A stretch of DNA of 64,000 bases from Pegea sp. RAD2-039 (lineage: Eukaryota > Chordata > Thaliacea > Salpida > Salpidae), in NCBI GenBank assembly GCA_034620365.1, contig JAQGEQ010000179.1:682001-746000 (forward strand), in the 5' to 3' direction. The notes beneath the pieces were generated by a model. That model was not told the origin of the DNA. It did not search any database and saw only the letters and a program-made list of their open reading frames with translations. Made by a program: the position numbers and the translations under genes. Each line of letters starts with the position of its first letter. Within the stretch, counting starts at the first letter, position 1. Below, piece after piece: positions 26,201-37,020 of the stretch.

Positions 26201-27414
26201 ACGGCTGAAGCGGACCTTGTTACTATTATTACTACAAATAACTGTAATTTCTGTTATGTGACCGACATAAGGATAATTCAAAAAGCATTATATATATATA
26301 TAGAAATCATACAACTATTTATTAGATAGATTATATACATTTATTAGAATTGCATTTTTAAACATTGTTAAAGTTATTCACATAAGTCGTTATAGTTTCG
26401 TTAAATTGAGTTTTTAGAAAGTAATATGCAAGTAGTTTAAAATACTTTAACTGATTTAAGGTACGGGATGTCATGTAGTAACGATCCTTGGATAATTAAT
26501 CGTTACTTGGAAAGAACATTGAATACTCAGTTTATTCGGCTTCAAGACTCTTCTAGTACTTTATCCTATATCGGTCGACATGAAAACTCGAAATATGTTG
26601 CTTGGGCGTTTGCGTTCAACAATTGGGACAGAATGAATGATATGTAATAATTAGCTAACAGTTTTAACAATACTTTTTCTCCATTTATACAATTATAACT
26701 GATGTATTGCTTATCTAAAATGTTTATTATTAAATTTATTTTTTGTATTTTAGTTGTTAACATTTAACTGATTTGTATTTACTTTCAAATTTTGTGACCT
26801 ACAGTTTATTTTTAAATTTCTTTACTAAGATGTTAAAGAATAACTTTTTAAATAGCCAAAAATATACAACAGTTTAAAGAACTTAAAGTTTAGTTGATTT
26901 TTGTAAATAATTTTTGATAGTGTCGGAAGCAGCGCTACATCGAGTCTTTTAAGTGCTGCAGTTGGAAGATTCTCAACAAAATATGATCTTCAACTGGTCA
27001 GTATTGTTTTATTGAAATAAACTTTATTTTTCAACTCTTTCCTTTAATAAAACCAAAACTAGTGGCTACGTTGTTCAATTAGTAAACTTTAGTAAACCTA
27101 ACTGATTTATTTCTAAAATTTTATTTTTCCAAACTTTGCTATAGGTTGAAAGTTTAAGAGATATAGCAGCCTCAAATTGGGAAGGAACAATAAATTCTTA
27201 TAAATCCTCGATTGAAACAAATATGAGATGGAGAGAACTGAATGAGGAAAAGATCGCTAGATGGCTTGCACCAGCGAAACAATACTCATTTGATAAATCT
27301 ATGTTCAAAATTGTAAATTCTACTCCTAAAAATAAGTTGGAGACACAAAAAAATACTCCATTCCCAAAAAGAAGGATGTTTGAAAAGCCACAATTTTTGC
27401 ATAATCTTGTTTGA
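20295..27414 (+). CDS. M1 family aminopeptidase N-like ectoenzyme (type II membrane protein)
   Basis: A zinc metallopeptidase that should remove N-terminal residues from peptides outside the cell. Twenty-three exons, all junction phases agreeing: 20295-20379, 20739-20875, 20981-21183, 21677-21910, 22009-22159, 22272-22406, 22585-22711, 22864-23018, 23110-23223, 23327-23440, 23542-23607, 24033-24098, 24191-24378, 24464-24555, 24710-24834, 24968-25023, 25316-25463, 25561-25649, 25857-25964, 26016-26141, 26461-26643, 26921-26996, 27145-27414; about 1015 aa. Short cytosolic N-terminus, signal anchor (about 13-35), Thr/Pro stalk with repeated VETTKPP. Beta domain includes [18 protein letters not shown]. 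Catalytic domain: GAMEN at about 368-372, HELAH (404-408) with the third zinc ligand in WLNEGFA (427), and the ISYSK tyrosine (483). C-terminal ERAP1-like part and an unusual basic tail past RWL. Exon 3 could instead start at 21014; exon 5's donor is the least certain. All catalytic residues are present, so it is probably active. Confidence 0.93.
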
Positions 27415-29357
27415 GCTTATTTGAAAATTTCTTTGAATTTGATTTTACTTTACTTTTAAGCTTGTAATATGTCTAACTTGAAGCTCTCAACTTTTATCCA
27501 ATTCAAACATAATACAAGCTTCTTATATAAGATTTTCTGTAAGTATGTTAGTTTTCTGTAAAATATAGTTTTAAAAAGTTGTTTTATACATTTTTGAGTT
27601 TAATGATCAGATTCAAAAACTTTGATTAAATACTTTTCAAAGAAAACAGTTGTGGTTTGTTTTGATATCATTAAAGTATTCTTTAACGAAGTTTCTCTAT
27701 AATAAGTTGGAACATTTTGCGTATTTAGACCTTTCTACATAAACAACAGTAACAAATCTAATAAAACTTAAAAGTAGCTTTACTTGAATTCAATTATATT
27801 TAGATTCAATTATGTTTAATTCAATTCATTTAGATAATGTTTTAAGATTGGTCAGAAAAAGTTAAATTGCTAGTGTTTTTTTTTTTGTTTTCTTTGCATA
27901 TAATTTTTAGTGAGTAATTAATACTAAGGAAACTTTATTTTAAAGATAAGGCAGTTCAACTAAAATCTAAAATAAAAGTAAACCAATTTAGTTGTGCGTT
28001 TTCTGTTTCATCTAAACATGTTTTGACAAATCTTGAGTTAAATAGAAATCTTGTTTATACCATTTTGTAGGCAATGTTTTGTATCGTAATTGCCGAGTAT
28101 CCCAATTTTGTTTATTTTTGTTATTTTTATACGAGCTTAAATTTTAATAATAAATTAAGCATATCTCTTAAACAAACTTAAAAGTACAACTGTTTACATA
28201 ATAAAAGTACTTATCAAAAGAATTAATGATTTAAAGATAGAAGTTAATGATTTATTTATATTTGTTACTCAGACTTCTAAAAATATCAATTTTGAAAAAC
28301 TTTTGATTTTTAAATTATTTCAAACTTTTTTTTATATAGATTGTAGAAAGTAATCATTTGGTATAGTTAAATATTAAATTTATATTTAAGATTTTCTTAT
28401 TTATTATTTCAATTATTTAAAATATTGTTTTATGTCATTTTTGTATGATGCTTAAATTGTAATTCTTTTCATTTATTTATTAGGTATAAGCTTTAATTTA
28501 CTAATCACTTATCTCGGAGAGTTAATTCTGACACAAATATTATATAAAATAATGAAATAGTTTAAATTTAGTGTTTGTATTGTTGCAATGAGTTAAAAAT
28601 TGTTTTGAACATTTTTAAAGATAAGTTATATTTTTGTGTAATCTTAAAGTATTCATTTTATCTAGTTTTGATGATAATAAATATTGCTTTGATTAATTTA
28701 AGAATTATATCATTTACTGTTTTTTTCTTAAAAGCATAATTCTAGTTTTGAAAATAATAAATTACTTTTTAGTTTATACACATTTATTTTGCATTAGATG
28801 TTTGACAATTATTACTGAATAATTAAACTTTTAGTTTTCTCTATTTCTATATAAGTCATATTTCCTAAAAATACTTTATTTTGAAAAACATAATTTCAAA
28901 CATTGTTTTGTTGGTAGAAAAATGTATATGCTACTCATATATAATTTATGAAATTAGTTTTATTTATATGTTACTGATCTTATTTCCATATTAGATATTT
29001 GATTTGATAGAATTTAGAAGCATATTTGATTATTAGTTGAATCATGAATACATTTGGTATTTATAAATATTTAGTAATCTAATTTTCATTTATTTTTGAT
29101 AAAAAGAGACTGATTATTAAAGTATTATATTATGTAGCTCTCATTTTTTGTGGAATTTTATAAAAGCATAATGTCATATATGTCATTATTACTTAATGTT
29201 TATAGGTTATTAGCTTTATATATAAGAATCATTATGTTGTTTATATTTTATAACTATTGAAAAATATTTTATCATATATATTTTTTCAAATCAGATAATT
29301 CAATGCCAATGGTAGATCATTATATATAAAAGTTTTTTTTTTGAAAACTAGTGGAAG
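27415..29357. other. AT-rich intergenic, nothing recognised
   Basis: Separates the aminopeptidase stop from the small four-span gene. Both flanking genes are on the plus strand. No splice-bounded frame, repeat or RNA gene seen. Confidence 0.5.
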
Positions 29358-30252
29358 ATGATAGAAGAGAAAAGTTATTTGATTGCTATACTTAGCTTTT
29401 GTAGTATGTTTCTCTTGTATGTATCTAATGACCCATCAGATGTTTTCTTATCAGTTTTGATCCGAGTCTATCAATTATGTAGAATTGCAGGTGAGTAACT
29501 TCTTATTATCTTTCTGCTCATAAAAATCTTATATAAATTATCTCCATCAAAAATTATGATGTTTATTCAATATTTATTACTTTTTAATTTATATAATTTT
29601 TTTTATTTTAATCAAATTTTTATCTATTAGTCTTGTAGAGAGCAAATGAAAAATTAATAATTTTTAAGAGTTATATAGTACTATTGTTGTTTACTTCTAT
29701 AATTATAAATAATAAGATATTTTTATAATAATCTTTTTTAAATAATTTTTACACTTTAAAATAATCTTTATAAAGTATAAAAATAAAAAGAAATCAAAAT
29801 GTTGCTTACGTTTTTAGCAATTACAATTTTATTGAGCGTTTGTTCTGTCATGGTCTTGCTTCTTCATTATCCTCATATTTTATCAAGATTTCTTCCATTC
29901 AGAAGAATACGCCATTTTCTATCATATGGCTTATTATTTGCAAGTTTGTATTTAGTTTTAGAAAACATTTTTTTAAATTATTAACAATAGTATTTATTAA
30001 AGATTGATTTTAAGATGTCTCTAGTATAACAATTTATTGTGTCATATACATAATGAACTTTTTCCAGTTATATGTATGGTGTCAAGCTTTATTTTATGTA
30101 TTGGAGGAAAACCGCTTTCAATCTTAGATAAACTGTCTCTACTATCTTGTACATTAGCTGCTGCAGTATCTGCTTCTCTTAAAAGACCTACTATTAGATC
30201 TGAATCTAGAAGAGAAGCAACAACAAGGCCTGACGACGACACTGTAAGGTAA
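29358..30252 (+). CDS. Small four-transmembrane protein, family not recognised
   Basis: Three exons: 29358-29490, 29818-29943, 30068-30252; 147 aa. Phases are 1 and 1 and agree. The ATG at 29358 begins MIEEKSYLIAILSFCSMFLL. Four hydrophobic segments: about 6-23, 45-62 (ITILLSVCSVMVLLLHY), 77-98 (running over the exon 2/3 junction: SYGLLFA, then ICMVSSFILCIGG) and 105-122 (SLLSCTLAAAVSAS). The last 25 residues are polar and charged (RPTIRSESRREATTRPDDD), so both ends are probably cytosolic. The stop TAA is at 30250. The exon 2 donor (A|GTTTGT) was chosen because it gives a continuous third helix; reading through instead stops at once after NIFLNY. A donor also overlaps the last codons (ACT|GTAAGG), so an extra downstream exon is possible. 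Topology resembles MARVEL/TMEM-type tetraspans, but I see no family signature. Confidence 0.55.
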
Positions 30253-31902
30253 AGTTCATTTTTAAGTCAACAAAGTTTCTTATTGAAATTTCTTAACCAA
30301 TCAAAATTAACTTTTTATATGTTGATATTTCTTCTGGTTTATAAATAAATTGATTTTTTATGAAACTCATAAGTTCTTAAATCTAAAGTCTTACAAAAAA
30401 ATCTTTTGAAACTTGTACACTATTTATTTTACATATTTTAATAAATCAATAAATATTTTTTTAATTTCAAACTAAAATTTTCTGTTAATTAAGCTTTGGT
30501 AACGACCAATTTACTTCTAACATCACTACACTCTGAAAAAAGACGATACTTTGATAGGCGAAATGCATTACATTAAATTTATTTTTTTCACTTCCTGAAC
30601 AAGTAGTTAATCAAAGATCGGACGAGTGTAGGAGGGAGCAGATTTTTGAATTTACACACAAACTATTTTCTGTAAATTTGGTGTTTTGTTTATTTTATTG
30701 AGTTTTTTAAACTTTAGTTTGAAGAGTATCTTCACTGCTATTAGCGTTGTAGCTTAGCAGGTTCTCTAAACCTACTAGGCTTCACCACCAAGTTTTCTGG
30801 TTTATAGATTTTTAGTCCAAGATTCTAGCCTCATCTAATTGCCATTTGTTGAAAGAAATGTATGTTTTATGTGGGATTTGACCAGCTACTACTTCAAGTT
30901 TGTATCTAGCTGAGACTGAAAAAGAATATGAATTCTAATTTCATACACGAAATCAGTAAACGTTCTAGATAGATAAGTTTCCGTTTTGTATTATTAAGAC
31001 TTTCCTTTTTAACAAGTAATTTACTCTATTTCCAGTTTACTTTCATAGTTTAAGCTGTTGATACTTTGAAATAAAACTCAGGTAGTTCTTCTTTGTGAGT
31101 TATCTTTAACAACAATTTTTTTTTTATTTAATCAAAGTTATATCAGATGAAGTAATTGAATACTGATTTTTATTCAACCTCTTTTGAAGATTTCTCTTTT
31201 GTGCAAACATAATTATAATATTTTAAAGCTTTTCAAATGTTCAACAAAATCACAATGAGTATTATTTAAAACAGTTGTTCTATCTTCTAACTTTATTTAG
31301 AATTGTATAGCACATGACTTGTCAATAAAAACAGATTTATAGCTTGCATCATTTTTTTACAAAAATGCTTTAATATAAACTTAATTTAGGTTTTACATTG
31401 CCTTTTCAAGTTTCAAACTAGTATACTGGTTGTATTTTGCCAAAGTTGCAATGTTTTTAAAGTATTAAATGTATAAAGTCTGCTTTTTATAATATTTATT
31501 TTTAAATTTTTACTATTTCTAGATTGAAACAATCAGTTTACTTTATAGTTTATTGTTCAGTATTAGAAATTTAGAAGAGTTTATGATAAAAAGTGGTTAT
31601 TTTCAGTCATAAGCTGTAATATAATTGTTGTTTATTATATTTCAACAAATAAAATACTTATTTATCAAATCTAAATGTGGCAAAGCAAAAGTAGTGAGTA
31701 AATGTTAATAAATTAAGTGTTGATATCAGTATGAGGAAATAGCTGGGCCTTGTTTATTTCAGCATCACTTTTTATTAATTATTTTGTATGCTAGAAGAAT
31801 TAATAACTTTTTTTTTATGGTGTTCCAGCTTAATATAGCAAAATTGAAAAATCACTTTAGAAAAAAATTACTACAGTTTTGAATTGAAAATAGTAAATAG
31901 TT
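30253..31902. other. Intergenic between the four-span gene and the RhoGEF gene
   Basis: AT-rich, no supported exon. A slightly G+C-richer stretch at about 30740-30830 has a short stem-like pattern (TTAGCAGGTTC...) but does not fold into a convincing tRNA by eye. Confidence 0.45.
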
Positions 31903-34900
31903 ATGGGGGGATTATGTTGTAGTTGCTGCTTTGATCAAGAAGATGAAACGGTAATTTTGATTTTGTTTGATAAACTTTCTAATGAAAAAGTCTTGTAATT
32001 TGAAACTTTTTATTTTCATTACAAAATTGAACTTTGAAAAAGATATATTGGCAGGAATATGAGTCTCTTTTAAAAGATGATAAGAAAGATGAAATCGAAG
32101 TGGATACCTCATATTTATCTTCTCGAATTGCTAATTTGTTAGTTAACTAATGTACAAACTGAATTATTGTTGATAATTTAGCTGACAGCTTGAAATTTTA
32201 GTTCAACTTATAACTCGTAATCTGAAATTATATAAATTTTGTTGATCTATTTCTTCAATTGTTTATATTTTTGTTTGCAAAATATAAATAAATTGATTTA
32301 AGATAAAGTTATTGTTAAGAAATTCAAAGTTTACAAAATGACTTTTGAATATATTTCACTATAATGTCAGTGAGATTAAAAAAGTTGAAACATGACTTCT
32401 TTTACTAAAACTTTCTTGACTGATGAATTTGTTGTAGATACTCTGTTGAATTACCTGTTGATGAAAGTTTACCTTCTAAAAGAAGAAGAACTGCCATGGA
32501 ATTATTACAAACAGAAGCAACTTATCTAAAGAACTTATCCATTATAATTGAGGTGACAGCTTATATAGTTTTCATCTGTTAAAAAATACGAGTTACTTGC
32601 AAATGAAATCTTTTCATTAATATCTTCTAATTCTTTTCATAATTCTAATTTATTTCTATTTTTCTCAATCTCTAGATGTTTAAGGTACCTTTAGAAAAAG
32701 CTGCTGTCGATATCAGCCCACCACCCTTAGCTTTGCCAGATATTGAAAATATATTTGGTGGGATAAATGCAATTAAAGAGGTCCATGTCCAAATATATAA
32801 AGATTTAAAAGAACTAATTGATGATTGGGACGAAGAATGTTGTGTAGGAGAAGTTATTTGCAAATATGAAGATAAACTGATCAAAGTAAGCAAAACACTT
32901 TGAACCATGTATAATTGATGAATAGATTTTGTTGAACCTCTAGGTATACCCTCCATACGTAAACTATTATGATATGGGAGTTGAATTGCTACAAAAAAGA
33001 CTAAATCATAATCCAACCTTGGAGAAATTTCTAAAAGATTGTAGATCTGAATCTATTTGTATGAATCAACCTCTATCATCTTTTATGATAAGGCCAGTTC
33101 AACGTTTACCCAGCATGTCTCTACTTATGAAAGGTTTGTTAAAAATCAGCAACTGTTTGTTTGCTGTTTGATTTGATCTTGTAGATAGTTTGCTAGCTTT
33201 AATTGGATTTGATTTATAAATTTTTGTTTTAGATTTGCATAGAAGAACTCCTGATACTTTGAAAGATTATCAGTTTTTAGAAAAGGCTGAAAAAGCTCTT
33301 AAAAATATTCTCTCTTATATAAATGAAGACAAGAGACGAGTTGAACAAAAAGCAAAAATATTTGATTTAGTATATGAGGTAAGAATTAAAAGTTTTATCA
33401 CTATTGACTAGCTTTAAACTAATCAAATAATCAAAATCTATCTCAAAAACTAAAATTGAAAATTAGTTGAATGTTTAGGAACGAAAAAATTGTCTGAATG
33501 ATTATATTTCTATTTACTTCATCTAATTTGTATTTATTTGCGATTATGTAAAATGTTTGCTGTGCTGTCTCTATTTTTATAAAACTTTTAAGAATTTTAA
33601 TCGAATATCTTTCTAAGAATGATTTAATTTCAGCATCACAATATGACAGAGTATTGAATTTTCTTACTCGTTCTTAATCTATTTGTTACTAATATCCTTC
33701 TCAAATTGTAGATTGTAACATTTTGATTTTAAGGATAAGGTCTCTAGAGAAAGTTTAAATCATCATTTAATTAAAAAAATTCTAAAAATAACGTAGAGTA
33801 TATAGCGACTAATTAAGAAGAGATAAGAAACAACTAAGCATACACTAAACTTCGAGTTAGGTGTGCAAGAATTTACTTTCATCAATTTACCAAAGAAATT
33901 TGAGTTGCTTGTCATTGAGAAAATATCAAATATTTAAAATCAATTTGTATTTAAATTAAAGATCTGATTGATAAAACTATATAATTGTTCAAACCCTTTT
34001 TAGCTTATTCAATTATGAAAGATATATTTTGATGGAATTATTATTTGAACTGTCAAACTGATCTAAACTATTTAGATGTTAATACTTTCTAAATGTCGTT
34101 TACATCATAACACTTCCGGAAATTTTAAGCATTAAATAGTTTGAGGTGTCGTTAAAATATCAAACTAAATAAAATTCCTATTTAGCTTGATTAATCGAAT
34201 CTTTAAATCTCGTTTATCTGCAAGCTAATTGAAGAGGTCGTAATTAAGCATCGAGTAGTTAAACCATTGACAAGTATGTCTCTGCATCTCTTCTTTACAA
34301 ACTGCTAGATTTTACTCTTAGCTTATTTTTACTCTTAAAAACTTTTCCAAAGGATTATAGGCCGCTTTTTACTTCGCTTTTTAATCGATGTAACGACACA
34401 TAATAAAAACTTTAACCTCACCAAGTATTTGGCCGCTGATAAAAAAAAAACTCTCATACGCCATCTAGTGATGGATCTCATGAACAGAAGTTTTCGATTT
34501 AAGATTATATTATTAATTGTTTATTTTAACGATTAGTAAGTTTTCAAAGAATTTTATTAACATCTTTATACTATTATCTTTTTGAAGTGATGAATTTCTA
34601 TCAGATAAAATTAAAAGTTTTTTAAGAGAAAATAAATTGATTATTTTGAACTTGTATAAATTGACTTATGTCTTTCTAACTATCAGAAGCTGAAGAATTC
34701 GTTTTTTTTTCGTTTTTTTTTAACTTTTTATTTATTCGAAACATAATTGTCTTCAAAAAAACATTAAAATCGTCATCTCTATGTTTAATAAAATAGTAAT
34801 CATCAGAAATAAGTTTCAATCTCAAAACCAAAATACAATTTTGATATCAGTTGTTTTTAACACTATCACAAACTCTCTCACACCGGAAGTGACGTCATTT

Positions 34901-35780
34901 TTTCCGGTTAAATTTTTGCTAAAGTTTTTAAAAGATCTTAACCAGCTAAATCATCATAGCATATTTCGAGTTTAAACCATAATTTTCCTCAAAATCTATC
35001 AATCTTTGACAGGTAGACAACTGCCCTATCGGGTTAGTTTCTGCTGATCGCTGTTTTCTGTCTCGTCTAGAAGTGTCTACTTTAAATGATGGAGTTTATA
35101 GAAGTGGTGAGAGATTAGCTTTCTATCTTCTTTCTGATAAGTTAGAAGTTGCAAAGTGGAGAAGAAGAACTCACGGCAAAAGCACGTCCTTGTTGAAGGT
35201 ATTTGATAGTTGATTTTTCATATTTCATTTTGAAATATACTTCTTGTTTTTAGCACATTATTCTACTGAACCTTGAAAAAATCCAATCAATTTACTCAAT
35301 AAGAGATTGTCATGAATTTAATAATTTTTTTATCATCAAGTATTCGGGAGAGGCTTACAGTGACACGGAGAAAAGTAAAAGTGATTTATATAAGTTGCTT
35401 CAATTGAAACTACATAACAAATTGGATTTTTTTGTTTATTTTGTAATGATCGTAAAAAGTTTCTTTTTTACATTTTTTAAACTCACAAATAATTGTTGTT
35501 TGTAGCTGAAGACGGGCTAACACTGTCACTACTTCAAAGTTGTGATAATACTGTCTATACTAGAAAATGGATAGAAGAAATAAGTGTGCAAGTTGCTAGT
35601 ATTCGCACAAATATTCAAGCAGATCAAATTAACCAAATAGTGAAGCCACCTGAATTTGCTGTAAGTTCTTTTACTGGCAGATCAACTAATTTTTTAGCAT
35701 TTTGTGTTTTACAGAACATGTTAAGAAAAGGAACAAAGTTATATAAGCGAATGAAGTCGATGAAATCAAAGAATGAATGA
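31903..35780 (+). CDS. ECT2: ECT2-like Rho guanine nucleotide exchange factor lacking BRCT repeats
   Basis: Ten exons: 31903-31950, 32055-32137, 32438-32552, 32676-32885, 32944-33133, 33233-33378, 35013-35198, 35254-35374, 35506-35660, 35715-35780; 439 aa, all phases consistent. The Dbl-homology domain (about 60-264) has AMELLQTEATYLKNLSIIIE, FGGINAIKEVHVQI, YPPYVNYYDM, and the core MIRPVQRLPSMSLLMKDL, then YINEDKRRVEQKAKIFDLVYE. A PH domain follows (about 270-400) and the basic end KLYKRMKSMKSKNE. DH-to-PH wording follows ECT2/Pebble closely (compare INEDKRK, RPVQRLPS). ECT2 activates RhoA at the midzone for cytokinesis. Here the three N-terminal BRCT repeats are absent: the protein starts MGGLCCSCCFDQEDET, a Gly-2/Cys-rich start typical of myristoylated or palmitoylated proteins, plus a short acidic linker. 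Either a BRCT-less paralogue or an alternative N-terminus. The first two exons are small, so they are the weakest part. Confidence 0.85.
34882..34908 (+). promoter_or_regulatory. ETS-CRE composite site plus inverted ETS site inside the RhoGEF intron
   Basis: Reads ACCGGAAGTGACGTCA, an ETS core (ACCGGAAGT) fused to a full CRE palindrome (TGACGTCA), followed after a short T run by the inverted ETS half TTCCGGT. The outer arms ACCGGAA/TTCCGGT are also inverted repeats. It lies about 105 bases before exon 7, in the only long (1.6 kb) intron of the gene. This composite is a known promoter/enhancer element in animals; use here is inferred. Confidence 0.4.
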
Positions 35781-37020
35781 TTTCGAACTTTACTAATTTA
35801 TGTAACTTTAGATGCTTGGTGCAACTTGGTCTTTATGTTGAGCACTAATTTCAGTTTTTCTGCCAATTACAGTTTCTATGAATTTTAAAATAATTAACAA
35901 AAATATTATTGAATTTTCTGTTAAAGTTTTCAACAAGATCAATCAAGCCTCTTTATCTTTTACTGGTTTTAAAATGCAGTATTAAAGCAGTTTCTTTGAT
36001 ATTCTAGTAATTGCATGCTGCATCCATAAGCACTTGTTTGTTCCTTCAATGTGTTCACAAATTAGTTTTTATTATTCAATTTTATTTCATAAACTTTTTT
36101 AAACATTTTCACCACATTCTTTTCACCTATAAGTTAGTTTTTTTTTCTAAAAAGAAACAATGCTATCTCTTTTAGGTTATAAATGTTTAAAAACTGCAAA
36201 ATGATTTTTAATTTTATTCAACCAGCAAGTAGGTATGAGAAATGGTTTTTATAAATAGGAAAGTTGTTTAGATTTTCTGTTCAAACTGAGTTTTGAAATG
36301 AAAAACTTGTAATAACTTTATGAAACTTTTATCACTGCATGCAAATGGTTTTTTGTGCAATTTGTGATCTACTAGTTGACTCATTATTACAAAGATTATT
36401 AGAAATTACAATCATAAAATAATGTTTTAAGTACAGCTAAAGTTAACCGAAAGCTTACAGCTCTAAATTTGTCAAAATAAAGTTTTAAAAACTTGAACTA
36501 CGTTAAATTCCTGAAGCTTCTATTTTTACAAACCTATTATAGCAAATCATTTTGTAGTTCACTACACTACAATCTGTTGGTGCAAGTGATATCTATTTCT
36601 TAAACTAACTTTATAGCTAACAAAGTCGACTTATTTCATTATAAATAATTCGAATTAAACTGACAAGATTTTGGTTTGAAGCCAGAAGTTGAGGATAAGT
36701 AGAACACGATTTTACATTTAATGACAAGCGGTTTTGCGGTCCAAAAAAAAGTTAACTAAAAAACTGATAGACTAAACCAATATTTGAGGTTTTGCTGGAT
36801 TAAATGACAGATTTAAATTTAGAGAGCTTAAATCATTTTTTTTGTTTCTTAACATCTACATAAAAGAAAGATAAATTTTATTTAAGTCTATAAAAAATTA
36901 GAAAATGTGTGTTTAAATTTCAAGAAAAAAACATTTTAAATTGTTGATAAATCAGAAAAGGTGAAATTTAAAAACTTGTTTGTATAATTGCAACAATTCT
37001 TCTAAATTAAAATTTGGGTT
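35781..37020. other. Convergent intergenic region (3' ends of RhoGEF and CXorf65-like genes)
   Basis: The two neighbours point at each other, so this should hold both 3' UTRs. An AATAAAG motif near 36477 (+) could be a distal polyadenylation signal. No coding exon seen. Confidence 0.45.

Noticed and set aside
30740-30830. tRNA-like stretch (GTAGCTTAGCAGGTTC...)
   Set aside because: No acceptor stem or complete cloverleaf could be paired by eye.
32672-33016. 114-codon minus-strand open frame
   Set aside because: Antisense shadow of the RhoGEF DH-domain exons.
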